From Mucilaginibacter sp. JRF (GTDB lineage: Bacteria > Bacteroidota > Bacteroidia > Sphingobacteriales > Sphingobacteriaceae): 64,000 bases of DNA. The stretch spans positions 62,001 to 126,000 of the forward strand of contig NZ_JADFBY010000002.1 of the NCBI RefSeq assembly GCF_015223065.1, given 5' to 3'. Shown here piece after piece: positions 18,325 to 27,293 of this stretch. Below the pieces are notes generated by a model, which worked only from the letters and a program-made list of their open reading frames with translations, did not search any database and was not told the DNA's origin. The position numbers and the translations under genes are program-made. Position 1 is the stretch's first letter; the number at the start of each line of letters is the position of its first letter.

Positions 18325-18515
18325 ATTAGTGATTAGTCATTGGTCAGTTGTCATCAGGCATTGGTAATCAGTCAATCGTCATTTTAACTGACCATTGCCA
18401 TAAATAAAGATAACAAATAGATAGTAAAGCGAAATCTATAACTAAATAAAAAACACCTAATGACAATTGGCCAATGACAGCTAACCAATGACTAATGACA
18501 ACTGACTAATGACTA
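18325..18515. repeat. Word-like imperfect inverted repeat (CATTGGTCA / TGACCAATG type)
   Basis: The left arm (about 18325-18365) is built from close variants of ATTAGTCATTGGTCAGTTGTCAT. The right arm (about 18456-18515) carries complementary words (AATGACTAATGACAACTGAC). Between them is an A/T-rich spacer of about 90 bp. The right end runs into the last codons of the minus-strand gene at 18506-18985. Confidence 0.75.
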
Positions 18516-18985
18516 AAAACCCCCGCGTGCCAGCTTGCTTTAAACGGCACTTCCCATTTGGTGTTTAGTTCGGTAACGTTTTTGGCGAGGTTGTTAAATA
18601 CGATGGTTTCGGTATTCACGGTGCCTTGTTTTATAAGTTGCTCAAACCCGGCACGATCGGCCGATAGTATAGCATCACCATCACGATAAGCCATGTTAAA
18701 ACGGTCAAAAAGGTTAATGTTATATTCCTGCTCCAGCTGCTGCATAAAGCGTACCGACTTATCAATGGAGCATCCGCTGGCACCGGCTTGTTCCTCGTCA
18801 ACTATCAATATTAAAAAGCGGTTGTAGCGTACTTCGGCACCGGCTTTAAGCTGGTTGTTGTGCGCCGTCCAGATGTTGGTAAATTCTGTTAAACTTTTTT
18901 GAATATCAACCGTTTCAGCATCAGATAATTGCCTGTTCGACTGATATATCCACACTCTCGAATTTTCGGAAAATTGCATGTGCAA
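18506..18985 (-). CDS. Conserved Bacteroidota protein, often mislabelled ABC transporter ATPase
   Basis: A 159-residue soluble protein. It resembles a family conserved across Bacteroidota by RVWIYQSNRQLSDAE near the N terminus, FTNIWTAHNNQLKAGAEVRY, LILIVDEEQAGASGCSIDKS and VRFMQQLEQEY. Related entries are often labelled ABC transporter ATPase, but no Walker A, Walker B or ABC signature is present. The strictly placed Cys in ASGCSIDKS could be a functional residue. Function unknown. Its last codons overlap the word-like inverted repeat. The ATG at 18985 is used; the one at 18979 is equally possible. It diverges from the gene at 19026 with only 40 bp between. Confidence 0.8.
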   Translation of the reverse strand: MHMQFSENSRVWIYQSNRQLSDAETVDIQKSLTEFTNIWTAHNNQLKAGAEVRYNRFLILIVDEEQAGASGCSIDKSVRFMQQLEQEYNINLFDRFNMAYRDGDAILSADRAGFEQLIKQGTVNTETIVFNNLAKNVTELNTKWEVPFKASWHAGVFSH

Positions 18986-19025
18986 ATTTATTAATTTGTT
19001 AAATTAGATACCGGATTTTGTTGTC

Positions 19026-19511
19026 ATGTTAAAACCACATATGCGCGGGCGTTTAAAGTACATGGTTACCGGCCTGTTTATGCTTGCCAGTAACGTTAAT
19101 TATGGTTTTGACCCTGATGCCTCCGAGCTTAAAATGCTGGGCTGGAGCAACCGCTGCTTTACGCAATGCTATGATGCCAACGCCTCGGGCAAACTAAAAA
19201 AGTGGGAACTCACCCTAAGTTCAAACGCGTTCATCCGGATGCGGCGAACTTATCAAACCGGTAAGCAGGAGTATTTCTCGTTCCATTTACAGCGATTGGA
19301 TGATATGGATTACCTGGGCACCGTAACCAGCGGAACCATTAAGTTACGCACGGCAGATGCTGATATTATAGTACAAACTTATAACGACCGTAAAGGTGGT
19401 GATGTTGATACCATGGCATCGGTACTATCTATCCCCGTAAAAAATATGGAGCCCGAAAAGTTGGATAGCTTGCGTAACGTGCTATTTTACTTCAAGAACC
19501 GAAATATGTAA
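19026..19511 (+). CDS. Hypothetical protein, possibly exported
   Basis: A 161-residue product. Residues 10-26 (LKYMVTGLFMLASNVNYG) could be a signal peptide or a short hydrophobic strand. The rest is mixed, with beta-rich stretches (KKWELTLSSNAFIRMRRTYQ, GTVTSGTIKLRTADADIIVQ) and a helical end. No domain was recognised. It diverges from the preceding gene and converges on the PAS histidine kinase, with which it shares a hairpin covering both 3' ends. Confidence 0.65.
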   Translation: MLKPHMRGRLKYMVTGLFMLASNVNYGFDPDASELKMLGWSNRCFTQCYDANASGKLKKWELTLSSNAFIRMRRTYQTGKQEYFSFHLQRLDDMDYLGTVTSGTIKLRTADADIIVQTYNDRKGGDVDTMASVLSIPVKNMEPEKLDSLRNVLFYFKNRNM

Positions 19512-19512
19512 G

Positions 19513-19538
19513 CACTTACGTAAATAATTACGTAAGTG
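19513..19538. terminator. Hairpin shared by two convergent gene ends
   Basis: CACTTACGTAA (19513-19523) pairs perfectly with TTACGTAAGTG (19528-19538) around a 4-nt loop. It starts 2 bases after the stop of the plus-strand gene and covers the last codons and stop of the kinase gene. Neither side has a strong T run, so termination strength is uncertain. Confidence 0.5.
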
Positions 19539-21909
19539 GTATCTCAAATTTAAAAGTAGCTCCGCGGCTACTTTCACTCTCTACCCAAATACGCCCTTTA
19601 TGTAGCCTGATGATCTCGGCACAAAGGTATAACCCAATGCCAAAGCCCGCTATGGTTTTTGTATGCGCGCTGTTTACCCGGTAAAAGCGGTCAAACAGTT
19701 TTTCAATATCATCAGCCCCAATGCCTATGCCCTTATCTGTTATAGAAACACCCGCAACATTATCATGGCTGTAGCTATTTATCTCGATATCGCTGCCGCG
19801 CGGCGAGTATTTGGTAGCGTTGCTGATAAGGTTATTAAGTACCTGGCTTATTTTTTCACGGTCGGCATTAATTTGGATAGGTTGCTGCGCGTTAAAAATA
19901 ACATCGTGCGAATCCATAGTGATGGCCGCTTCTTCAACCGCTTCCTTTATTAGCACGTTGAGATCAAACTGTTCAACATCCAGATTTATACTGCCCGATT
20001 CAAGGCGTGCCACATCCAGGAAACCCTTGATAAGGGTATTCATCTTGTTAACCTGTAGTAACGATTTATCCAACGCGCCACCGGCAAACTTATCTTCGGC
20101 CTTGAGTGCCTTTGCCTGTAGTACCTGTATGTAGGCCTTGAGCGATGTAAGCGGCGTTTTCAGCTCATGGCTTACCATGGCTATAAAGTCGTTTTTGCGC
20201 TGCTCGTCCTCCTTTTTGTCGGTGATGTCAAGCACAATACCCAAAAAGCGTACAGGCTGATCCTGCTCATCAAAAAATACCTTGCCCTTGGCACTTACCC
20301 AACGCAGTTTTTTATCCTCAAAGCCAATAGTGCGGTATTCTATATCGTAGTTACCATTGCTGGCGGCTTTGCTGAACGAGAGGTTGATAACCTGTTGCAC
20401 CCGCTCACGGTCATCAGGGTGCAAGCCCATCACAAAATCGTGCTCATAGGTAACCGGCCCATTGTGCGATACGCCGAACAGCGTACGGCAACGATCATCC
20501 CAATCCAATATACCCTCAGCAATATCCATATCAAAGGTACCCAGTTGTGATGCCTCTACCGCTAAGCGACTGCGCTCCTGCTCATGCATCATTTGCTTGC
20601 GCACTTCAACTCTATCCGTAATGTTATTCACGGTAGCCAGTATGGCCTCTACATTGCCATCGGCATCAAACAGTGGGTCGTAACTAAAGTCGAGGTGGTA
20701 TTGCACAATGGTACCATCGGCCATGCCTACATCGGCGGTTATCTCGTCCATCGCGAATGGCTGCCCGGTATCAAACACGCGTTGCAGCATATCCGGAAAG
20801 GGTTGCCCTATCAACTCAGGGAAAACTTCGAGTATACGTTTGCCGGTCACCTGGTCGGTTGTACGGTTCCAGATGTTGAGCATGTTTTGGTTGGCAATTT
20901 CGATAACCAGTTCGCGGCCCTTCAAAATGGTCATGCCTATGGGCGAGGTCATAACCATGCGGTTAAGGCGGTGCTCGCTATGCTCCACACGGCGGCGGGC
21001 ATATATCTGGTCGGTAACCTCGGTTGCTACCACTATAATGCTCACGGTATCACCACCGCTATCCTTTAAAGGGTGATAAACAAAGTTAAAGTAAGCATCC
21101 TCAAGCCCACGCTGGCGCACCAGCGATGCTTTTACCTCGCTACCAAAAAACGGCACACCGGTGGCATACACATCATCCAGTATCTGCAAAAACGGCTGCC
21201 CTTGCAACTCGGGCAAGGCAATGTGCAAAGGCTGATTAATAACCTCGGGGCCTTTGCCCCATATTTGCAGGATGAAGGCGTTAGCGGTATCAATGATCAG
21301 CTCGCGGCCATCAAGCACGGCAATGGCTACCGGTGCCTGGTTAACCATCTCCCTAAACCAGGCCTCGCTTTCGCTAAGCGATTGGTTTAAAAGCTGCAAA
21401 CTATCGTACGATTCCTTTAGCTCCTCGTTGGTTGATACCAGTTCCTCGTTTGATGCCGAGAGTTCCTCGTTGGTGGCGGCAAGTTCATCGCCCAGGTCTT
21501 TTTCGCGCTGCCTAATTTCTATTATTTCCTGCTGATGCAATACCCGCTCGGTAACATCAACGGCGGTATGCAAAATACAACGCATTTCGCCCGATGGGTG
21601 CTTAATAGCGCGGTATTCAAAATCGAAATAATAGCCGCGCATCTTGCCATCAGCCAATAACTCTGCATAGGCGTTGGTATCTATATAAGTATCGCCGCTG
21701 AGCCAAACGTTCCGTAAAATATCCAGAAAGGGTTGGCCTACCAATTCGGGCACGGCCTGGCGCATGGGCTTGCCCATAATACTACTATCCTTGCCCCAAA
21801 AGCCTAACATGGCCTCATTGGCAAACTCAATAATAATATCCTCAGAAGTATATATCGCGGTCGCTTTGTCTGATAGTGAAAGTATATCCAGCAACTGTTG
21901 GCTGTTCAT
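19528..21909 (-). CDS. Multi-PAS sensor histidine kinase
   Basis: A 793-residue cytoplasmic kinase with no membrane segment. Order: PAS1 (about 1-125), a coiled coil rich in NEEL repeats (about 125-182), PAS2 (about 183-305), PAS3 (about 312-435), PAS4 of the PAS_3 type (about 445-560, LGTFDMDIAEGILDWDDRCR), HisKA with MVSHELKTPLTSL carrying the phosphorylated His, and HATPase with NLISNATKYSP, DKGIGIG and FGIGLYLC. The first three PAS domains share the pattern ...GQPFLDIL, so they probably arose by duplication. The signal is unknown. A single receiver-domain protein is encoded 72 bp upstream on the same strand and is the likely phosphoacceptor. Confidence 0.9.
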   Translation of the reverse strand: MNSQQLLDILSLSDKATAIYTSEDIIIEFANEAMLGFWGKDSSIMGKPMRQAVPELVGQPFLDILRNVWLSGDTYIDTNAYAELLADGKMRGYYFDFEYRAIKHPSGEMRCILHTAVDVTERVLHQQEIIEIRQREKDLGDELAATNEELSASNEELVSTNEELKESYDSLQLLNQSLSESEAWFREMVNQAPVAIAVLDGRELIIDTANAFILQIWGKGPEVINQPLHIALPELQGQPFLQILDDVYATGVPFFGSEVKASLVRQRGLEDAYFNFVYHPLKDSGGDTVSIIVVATEVTDQIYARRRVEHSEHRLNRMVMTSPIGMTILKGRELVIEIANQNMLNIWNRTTDQVTGKRILEVFPELIGQPFPDMLQRVFDTGQPFAMDEITADVGMADGTIVQYHLDFSYDPLFDADGNVEAILATVNNITDRVEVRKQMMHEQERSRLAVEASQLGTFDMDIAEGILDWDDRCRTLFGVSHNGPVTYEHDFVMGLHPDDRERVQQVINLSFSKAASNGNYDIEYRTIGFEDKKLRWVSAKGKVFFDEQDQPVRFLGIVLDITDKKEDEQRKNDFIAMVSHELKTPLTSLKAYIQVLQAKALKAEDKFAGGALDKSLLQVNKMNTLIKGFLDVARLESGSINLDVEQFDLNVLIKEAVEEAAITMDSHDVIFNAQQPIQINADREKISQVLNNLISNATKYSPRGSDIEINSYSHDNVAGVSITDKGIGIGADDIEKLFDRFYRVNSAHTKTIAGFGIGLYLCAEIIRLHKGRIWVESESSRGATFKFEIPLT

Positions 21910-21981
21910 CGGTCAATAGTAATTGTATCGGCTAATATATACATTTTACACCGGCCATGCAGGTGTTTGTTAAGCTAACCT

Positions 21982-22350
21982 TTACGCGGTAAATTTATTT
22001 ACAAGGTTAACAAGTTCGCTAACATCAAAGGGTTTCATGAGGTAGCTATCGGCCAAACCGGCCTCGGCAATTTCCTTAACATTACTTACTGCCGATATAA
22101 TGATAACCGGTATATGGCTTGTTGCCGGGTTGGTTTTAAGCTCCTTACTAAGTTGCTGGCCGCTGGCATCGCTTTTCCACTCGGTAAGCCAGTTATCGAG
22201 CAAAATAATGTCGGGCTTTTCGGTATCAACGGATCGGAGCAGTTTTGAACTCTCTGAAGATAGCACCTCAAACCCTTCTTCTTCAAGCACATAAACAATA
22301 GTTTCGCGAATGTCGCGATCGTCTTCGATCACAAATACCTTTTTAGCCAT
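21982..22350 (-). CDS. Single-domain response regulator
   Basis: A 122-residue protein consisting of one receiver domain: acidic pair EDD near residues 9-11, phosphoacceptor Asp in DIILLDNWLTEWKSD, Thr/Ser in VIIISAVS and Lys in SYLMKPFDVSEL. No output domain. A six-residue insertion after the Asp (WLTEWKSDASG) is unusual but seen in some Bacteroidota receivers. It lies upstream of the multi-PAS kinase and is presumably in the same transcript, so it probably relays phosphate or acts through protein contact. Confidence 0.9.
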   Translation of the reverse strand: MAKKVFVIEDDRDIRETIVYVLEEEGFEVLSSESSKLLRSVDTEKPDIILLDNWLTEWKSDASGQQLSKELKTNPATSHIPVIIISAVSNVKEIAEAGLADSYLMKPFDVSELVNLVNKFTA

Positions 22351-22477
22351 GGTTCAAAACAGTAAATACTTTAATTAATGTTACAGGCGTTAATCATCAC
22401 TCACAAATGCTTAACTACAGCTTATAACAATTAACAGGGGGCTTTTTGTTTTAAATTGAGGCTATAAAAACTATCAA

Positions 22478-23047
22478 TTAACTAAAATAACAGTGTCGGC
22501 AGCGTGGCTCGTAGTGTTCGGTTTCGCCAAGCATTATCTTTTCCTCGTTTGGCGCAAGGCGGTACGAGAACGATGCCGGGTTACCGCACTTAACACAAAC
22601 AGCATGTAGTTTGGTTACAGATTCGGCCACGGCCATCAGTGCAGGGATGGGGCCAAAGGGACGGCCTTTAAAATCCATATCAAGCCCGGCAATTATTACG
22701 CGCACACCACGGTTGGCCAGCGTGTTGCAAACCTCAACCAGTTCGGTATCAAAAAACTGTGCCTCATCAATAGCCACCACCTGCTCGTTATTATAAAACA
22801 GCAGTATGGAGGCCGAATTGTCAATAGATACGCAGGGAAAACTCTGCATATTGTGCGATACAACGGCGTTCTCATCGTAGCGTGTATCTGTCTTGGGTTT
22901 AAATATTTGCACGCTGAGTTTGGCTATGCGCGCACGGTTTAAACGGCGCATCAACTCCTCGGTTTTGCCCGAAAACATTGATCCGCAGATCACTTCAATA
23001 CTTCCCCCGGTTTCGTTCTTACGCTTGAATATTTCCTCGTTAAACAC
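22478..23047 (-). CDS. tdk: Thymidine kinase
   Basis: A 189-residue type II thymidine kinase: Walker [16 protein letters not shown], Walker B/lasso region [11 protein letters not shown], and a zinc site from CVKCGNPA and CRHCYFS. It phosphorylates thymidine to dTMP with ATP in the salvage pathway. It diverges from the acidic linker protein gene at 23123, with 75 bp between, and lies 127 bp upstream of the receiver gene on the same strand; that gap holds no strong hairpin. Confidence 0.95.
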   Translation of the reverse strand: MFNEEIFKRKNETGGSIEVICGSMFSGKTEELMRRLNRARIAKLSVQIFKPKTDTRYDENAVVSHNMQSFPCVSIDNSASILLFYNNEQVVAIDEAQFFDTELVEVCNTLANRGVRVIIAGLDMDFKGRPFGPIPALMAVAESVTKLHAVCVKCGNPASFSYRLAPNEEKIMLGETEHYEPRCRHCYFS

Positions 23048-23091
23048 GCTTTTTGACAGTTAAATTGGAAACTAATATCAGAATTTAATGT

Positions 23092-23099
23092 TATTTTTG
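23092..23099 (+). promoter_or_regulatory. Candidate -7 element of the 23123 gene
   Basis: TATTTTTG matches TAnnTTTG. TTGG at 23065-23068 could serve as a -33 element at a slightly long spacing of 23 bp. The ATG follows at 23123, giving a leader of about 20 nt. Confidence 0.45.
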
Positions 23100-23122
23100 A
23101 TAGGTATTATTTATAACAAGCT

Positions 23123-24328
23123 ATGAAGCAACAGGATGTATTTAACAAGATAGGCGCTATATTAAACGAACTGAACGAACAATACGATTACCTGAAAAAA
23201 GATACATCACAACTTAACGAGCTTGAACTGGAGCTGTTTGTGGCCAATGCCCATTTTTTGATGGATCATGCCGATATCCTCCGCAAAATTAACGCACAGA
23301 TAGTTAACGAAAAACCTGCCCTGCCGCAGCACCAGCCTGTGCAGGTAAATATTGAACAGCATATTGAAGTACCTGCCTTTGAGCAGGTTTTTAATGCTGA
23401 AAAAAATACAATCCCCGCGTTTGAAAAGGTTGAACAGCCTAAGGCCACCGAATTTTTGCCACCCGAGCCTGTTGAAGAACCTGAAATAACAGAAGAACCC
23501 GAAATAACTGAGCCCGAAGTTGAAATTATAGAGCCGGAACCAATTGACGATGCTGAACCGGAGCCGGTTAAACCCGTTGCCCCAAAACCGACCGAGGTGC
23601 ACGAGCAAAAGTTTTTTGAGCCTGTGGTACAGCAGCTAAGGCCCATTGTAACCAACGAACTAAAGGACACGCCAAAACCCGCGCCGTTTATTGACCACGA
23701 GGAAGAAGCACAACCCGACGACCATACCACCATTGATGCCGATGGCACCATACGCCACGAATTGGTGATGGATGATAACGATGATAACTGGGACGATGAG
23801 GAACAACCTGCTGAGGAACCTGAATTATTTGAGGAAGACGAGGTGATAGAGGTTGAGGCTGATCAGCCGGAACCAAAAATCGAAACGCCTGTTTTTGTAC
23901 CTGCCCCACCAGCGCCACCCGTTGCCGTTGAGCCGGAGCCTGAACCGGTAAAACCTGCCGTGCAGGAAGTGCCACCTGTTGTTGTAGCCCAAACCATAGC
24001 GGTTGATGATAAAAAGGAGGAGCAGGTATTCACCATAAACCAGCGTATATCGGTACAAATGGCCGAAAAAAGCGCCCCGCCTGTTGGCGCGCCAATAAGC
24101 GACCTGAAAGCCGCCATTACCCTGAACGACAAACTGCTTTACGTGCAGGACTTATTTAACGGTTACAGCCTGGCCTACAGCGAAGCCATTGATATACTGA
24201 ACCGCTTTAACAGCTTTGCCGAAGCCGAACGCTTTTTAACCACCAACTACGTAACCAAAAACAACTGGCAAGCCAAAGCTACAACTACCGAAAAGTTTTA
24301 TGCTTTGCTGAAAAGAAGGTACGCGTAA
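23123..24328 (+). CDS. Conserved protein with an acidic proline-rich linker
   Basis: A 401-residue soluble protein in three parts. A helical N-terminal domain (about 1-65, QDVFNKIGAILNELNEQYDY, ELFVANAHFLMDHADILRKI) is followed by a long low-complexity linker (about 70-305) rich in Pro, Glu and Val with EPE and KPV repeats, and a C-terminal globular domain (about 310-401, ISDLKAAITLNDKLLYVQDL, FNGYSLAYSEAIDILNRFNS) ending in a basic tail. The C-terminal part looks like one conserved across Bacteroidota proteins of unknown function. The linker would span a large distance. No catalytic motif was seen. It diverges from tdk. Confidence 0.75.
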   Translation: MKQQDVFNKIGAILNELNEQYDYLKKDTSQLNELELELFVANAHFLMDHADILRKINAQIVNEKPALPQHQPVQVNIEQHIEVPAFEQVFNAEKNTIPAFEKVEQPKATEFLPPEPVEEPEITEEPEITEPEVEIIEPEPIDDAEPEPVKPVAPKPTEVHEQKFFEPVVQQLRPIVTNELKDTPKPAPFIDHEEEAQPDDHTTIDADGTIRHELVMDDNDDNWDDEEQPAEEPELFEEDEVIEVEADQPEPKIETPVFVPAPPAPPVAVEPEPEPVKPAVQEVPPVVVAQTIAVDDKKEEQVFTINQRISVQMAEKSAPPVGAPISDLKAAITLNDKLLYVQDLFNGYSLAYSEAIDILNRFNSFAEAERFLTTNYVTKNNWQAKATTTEKFYALLKRRYA

Positions 24329-24383
24329 ATATTTATTATTTATTGTAGATTTAGGTTTAATTAGAAAACGAACCTAACCTATC

Positions 24384-25137
24384 ATGAAGCTCAAAAAGCT
24401 TGTTTCAATGTGTTTAATACTGGTTGTATCAGTATTGATCCAATCGTGCGATGAACGCGAGATAATTGAGAAATATACTCAAACAATTCCAAATAGCAAT
24501 TTAACTATATCTATTGTATCCTACGATAGTGGAGGAATAACCGGAAGTATTCAGGAGCGCTTAATAATTGCCGACTCAAATGAAACTATAAGTTGTTGCG
24601 ATGAGGCTTTATCCGTAGGACATATTATAAAAAGACCTACCTCATCATTTATTGAGATGGTTGATATTAGTGATCCTCCGGATTTTTCAGATAAAGACCC
24701 TATTGACTCCCTTAAGCACAAACGTTCAGAAAATAGGTAATCTTAGTTTAAGAACGGCAACTTATCTAATAACATTAGGATCGCCCCTTGAAACATATGA
24801 TATGGACTTTAAATTTTCTGATGTGTCAGAAAATGCTGACAGCTTAATAATATCAGGTATTGACAAAAGCAGCAATGTAAGATCATTTCCGAACAAGCAG
24901 GCTTTTGTAAAAGGCGACATCAAAGTTGTTGAGAGAGATGACAGATCTATCGAGTATATTTTAGTTCAGGAGTTTATTCGTAAAAGAGGAGATGTTTATT
25001 ACCCTAAGTCGCCGTTTGAGATCGTTCATAACCGCCCCGTAGTAGGTATCGCCAGTTACTTTTTTTATCCTAAGAATAAAATGCCCGCAAGTAAAATATC
25101 GAACAACGGCATTTTTAAAAAAGCACACGTTAAGTAA
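24384..25137 (+). pseudogene. Lipoprotein gene split by a frameshift
   Basis: The first part (24384-24740, 118 codons) starts MKLKKLVSMCLILVVSVLIQ with lipobox IQSC and ends soon after DPIDSL. The next frame, open through this point to 25137, continues naturally with STNVQKIGNLSLRTATYLIT and MDFKFSDVSENADSLIISGI and has no good start of its own. Joined by a shift of one base near 24715, they would form one lipoprotein of about 250 residues. Causes could be a real mutation, a base-calling error in the C/T/A-rich stretch, or +1 frameshifting. No domain was recognised. Confidence 0.65.
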
Positions 25138-25213
25138 TTACTAAAGAGTTTTTGTAAAATAGCGCATAATAATATTGTAATACATTAATTCTTAACCTTA
25201 CACTAAATAAAAT

Positions 25214-25597
25214 ATGAAATCTATTGTATTATCCTTTTTAGGATTATTTGCTTTGTTGCTAACAGCCTGTAGCGGGTCGGATACTTATCGCGGTAAGTGG
25301 AAAGGCATGACCCCGGATGGCGAGAAAGTGGAAATTACCTTCGAGGCCAAGAGTTTTAGCATAGCCGATAGCACCAAGAAAGCCACAACGCTAAGCTATT
25401 CGCAAAACGCCGTCAACATCGCTAATGGAGTAGAAACCTACGGTATTAAGTTAGATGATGGCCGGGGCTACAAAATCAACTTCCCGATAGCTAATGACGA
25501 GAGCGTTGGCTTGATCAAGGATGAAAACGACAATATCATCTACACCATTAGTCGTAAGGATTATATTAAGAGCGAGGATATTTATCGGTTGAAGTAA
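25214..25597 (+). CDS. Small lipoprotein, unknown function
   Basis: A 127-residue product with a lipoprotein signal (MKSIVLSFLGLFALLLTACS, lipobox LTAC). The mature part is short beta strands (YRGKWKGMTPDGEKVEITFE, ETYGIKLDDGRGYKINFPIA), consistent with a small beta barrel or lipocalin-like fold. Anchored in the outer or inner membrane on the periplasmic side. It follows the split lipoprotein by 76 bp in the same direction and precedes another lipoprotein gene. Confidence 0.75.
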   Translation: MKSIVLSFLGLFALLLTACSGSDTYRGKWKGMTPDGEKVEITFEAKSFSIADSTKKATTLSYSQNAVNIANGVETYGIKLDDGRGYKINFPIANDESVGLIKDENDNIIYTISRKDYIKSEDIYRLK

Positions 25598-25711
25598 GCC
25601 CATTACCGTAACGTATTAAGCTATATTGTTTGTCCATATTTTGTGTAGTAAAGCCAATTAGGCAGGGTGTAAATTTGACTTACCAATTTATTCCATACCA
25701 AATTTACTCCC

Positions 25712-26767
25712 ATGAAAAAGTATGTTCAATTAGTGCTTTTAAGTGCCTTATTATTTATTGGGGCATGTAAAAAAAGCGAGCAGCCGACATTAAGTAATGA
25801 TGCTGGTTCAGGCAAATTAACAACTAACGCCAGCGTACCTCCATTATCTGTAATAACCATTGCGGGGCAGTACAATACCGATGGGTTTGTAGATGGTACC
25901 GGTTCGCAAGCCCGTTTTCATTATCCTTACGGCATTGATATTGGCGAGGATGGCAACCTGTACGTTGCCGATCTGTTTAATGATGCCATACGTAAGGTTA
26001 CACCTGATGGTGTTGTTACAACGATCAGCATACCGGCCGCTGCTGATGGGCAACGGCTGCGCTATCCCGAAAAGGTGCTCTTTTCAAAAGATGGATCGAT
26101 TAATATTTTAACAAGCATAGCTGTTTCGCCCGAATCACTGCACAGGCTGTGGATATTAAAACCCAACGGCGAATTACTGACACCTGCCGCGCAGGTAAAC
26201 TACTATACGTATGTATATTATAGTTTGAGTAAAGATCCCTTCAGCGATTATCTGCAAATATGCGGCGACCGCTATGTAACCGGCAGATCAGGCTTGAGGC
26301 AGGGATTTATTGAAAGCGCCGAAATTGTAAATGGCGTAGCGGGCCGTCACCCCTATACCCCACCTTTAGATTCACTGAACACCCCGAGCCGGGAAGCATC
26401 GGCCATTACACGGATGTACTGCGGTAACAATGGCGTTAAATACCTTGTTACACGCGGTAAGTATATTTATAAGCTTACCAAAAGTGGTGTGTTCACGCAA
26501 ATTTTCCGTGATATTAACTTTAGGGAGATAACTGATCTTGTAGCCACAAAAGATAGCCGGACACTTTATATGGTTTCGGGAGGTGAAATTGTGAGCGTTT
26601 CAAATAATAAACTAACCAAACTTGTTGGCCTTAACGGTAAGTTTTCGTCGCCGGATGGGGTAGGTAAAAACGCCTACGTTTTTGCAAATTATTTGGCCCT
26701 CTCTAAAGATGAAAGCACCATTTATTTTTCGGATAACGAAACCATAAGAAAGCTTATATTAAGATAA
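25712..26767 (+). CDS. NHL-repeat lipoprotein
   Basis: A 351-residue lipoprotein (signal MKKYVQLVLLSALLFIGACK, lipobox IGAC). The first half has NHL-type beta-propeller repeats: FHYPYGIDIGEDGNLYVADL followed by NDAIRKVTPDGVVTTI. Weaker repeats follow (EITDLVATKDSRTLYMVSGG, NYLALSKDESTIYFSDNETI), enough for a six-blade propeller. Bacteroidota carry many such surface or periplasmic propellers; the ligand is unknown. It is closed by a good terminator at 26777-26812. Confidence 0.82.
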   Translation: MKKYVQLVLLSALLFIGACKKSEQPTLSNDAGSGKLTTNASVPPLSVITIAGQYNTDGFVDGTGSQARFHYPYGIDIGEDGNLYVADLFNDAIRKVTPDGVVTTISIPAAADGQRLRYPEKVLFSKDGSINILTSIAVSPESLHRLWILKPNGELLTPAAQVNYYTYVYYSLSKDPFSDYLQICGDRYVTGRSGLRQGFIESAEIVNGVAGRHPYTPPLDSLNTPSREASAITRMYCGNNGVKYLVTRGKYIYKLTKSGVFTQIFRDINFREITDLVATKDSRTLYMVSGGEIVSVSNNKLTKLVGLNGKFSSPDGVGKNAYVFANYLALSKDESTIYFSDNETIRKLILR

Positions 26768-26776
26768 TAAATGGCG

Positions 26777-26812
26777 GAGGCTATTATCAATTTAAATAGC
26801 CTCCTTCATTTT
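26777..26812 (+). terminator. Rho-independent terminator of the NHL lipoprotein gene
   Basis: GGAGGCTATT (26777-26786) pairs with AATAGCCTCC (26795-26804) around an 8-nt loop, followed by a T-rich run. Confidence 0.85.
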
Positions 26813-26886
26813 ATTTAATACTTTACGCCGCAACCGCTTTTTGCCAAATAAAACAAGTGCATCCTATCGGGCGTTGTTTTATCTAC

Positions 26887-27231
26887 ATGGCAAACAACAA
26901 AACAATACTCGAACAAGCCAACGCCGCCGTTACCGCGGGCGATAATGAGGGCTTTCTGCAATACTGTACCGATGACACCCAATGGACTTTTGTAGGCGAC
27001 CAAACCCTGCACGGTAAGGAAGCCGTGAGGCAATATATGGCCAAGGCTTACATTGAGCCGCCACAGTTTATGGTAGAGCAACTGATAGCCGAGGGCGACT
27101 TTGTTACCGCCATAGGCAAGATCAGCATGAAGGATGAAGCAGGCACCATGATCCATTATGACTATTGCGATGTATGGCGGTTTCGCGATGGTAAAATGGC
27201 CGAACTAAAGGCTTTTGTTATCGAGGCGTAA
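26887..27231 (+). CDS. NTF2-like (SnoaL family) protein
   Basis: A 114-residue protein from the ATG at 26887 (MANNKTILEQANAAVTAGDN). An upstream ATG at 26857 would add ten residues that do not fit the fold. The pattern of a long first helix, DDTQWTFVGDQTLHGKEAVR, and late strands (DFVTAIGKISMKDEAG, YCDVWRFRDGKMAELKAFVI) is that of the nuclear transport factor 2/SnoaL-like superfamily, which includes isomerases and many uncharacterised stress proteins. No catalytic residues could be assigned. The downstream ATP-grasp gene follows by 62 bp in the same direction. Confidence 0.8.
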   Translation: MANNKTILEQANAAVTAGDNEGFLQYCTDDTQWTFVGDQTLHGKEAVRQYMAKAYIEPPQFMVEQLIAEGDFVTAIGKISMKDEAGTMIHYDYCDVWRFRDGKMAELKAFVIEA

Positions 27232-27293
27232 TTGTGATTTTGGCATCAAGGCTTACAGCCTTTAACATCTACCTTTTCATCTATCCCTATTTA

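Noticed and set aside
23207..24132. Several long minus-strand frames opposite the acidic linker protein gene
   Set aside because: They mirror the low-complexity linker codons and show no domain; the plus-strand gene has conserved ends and a promoter candidate.
24652..24810. Separate gene starting at the ATG at 24652
   Set aside because: Its first 20 residues are an alternative reading of the upstream lipoprotein; the downstream part is better explained as the second half of a frameshifted gene.
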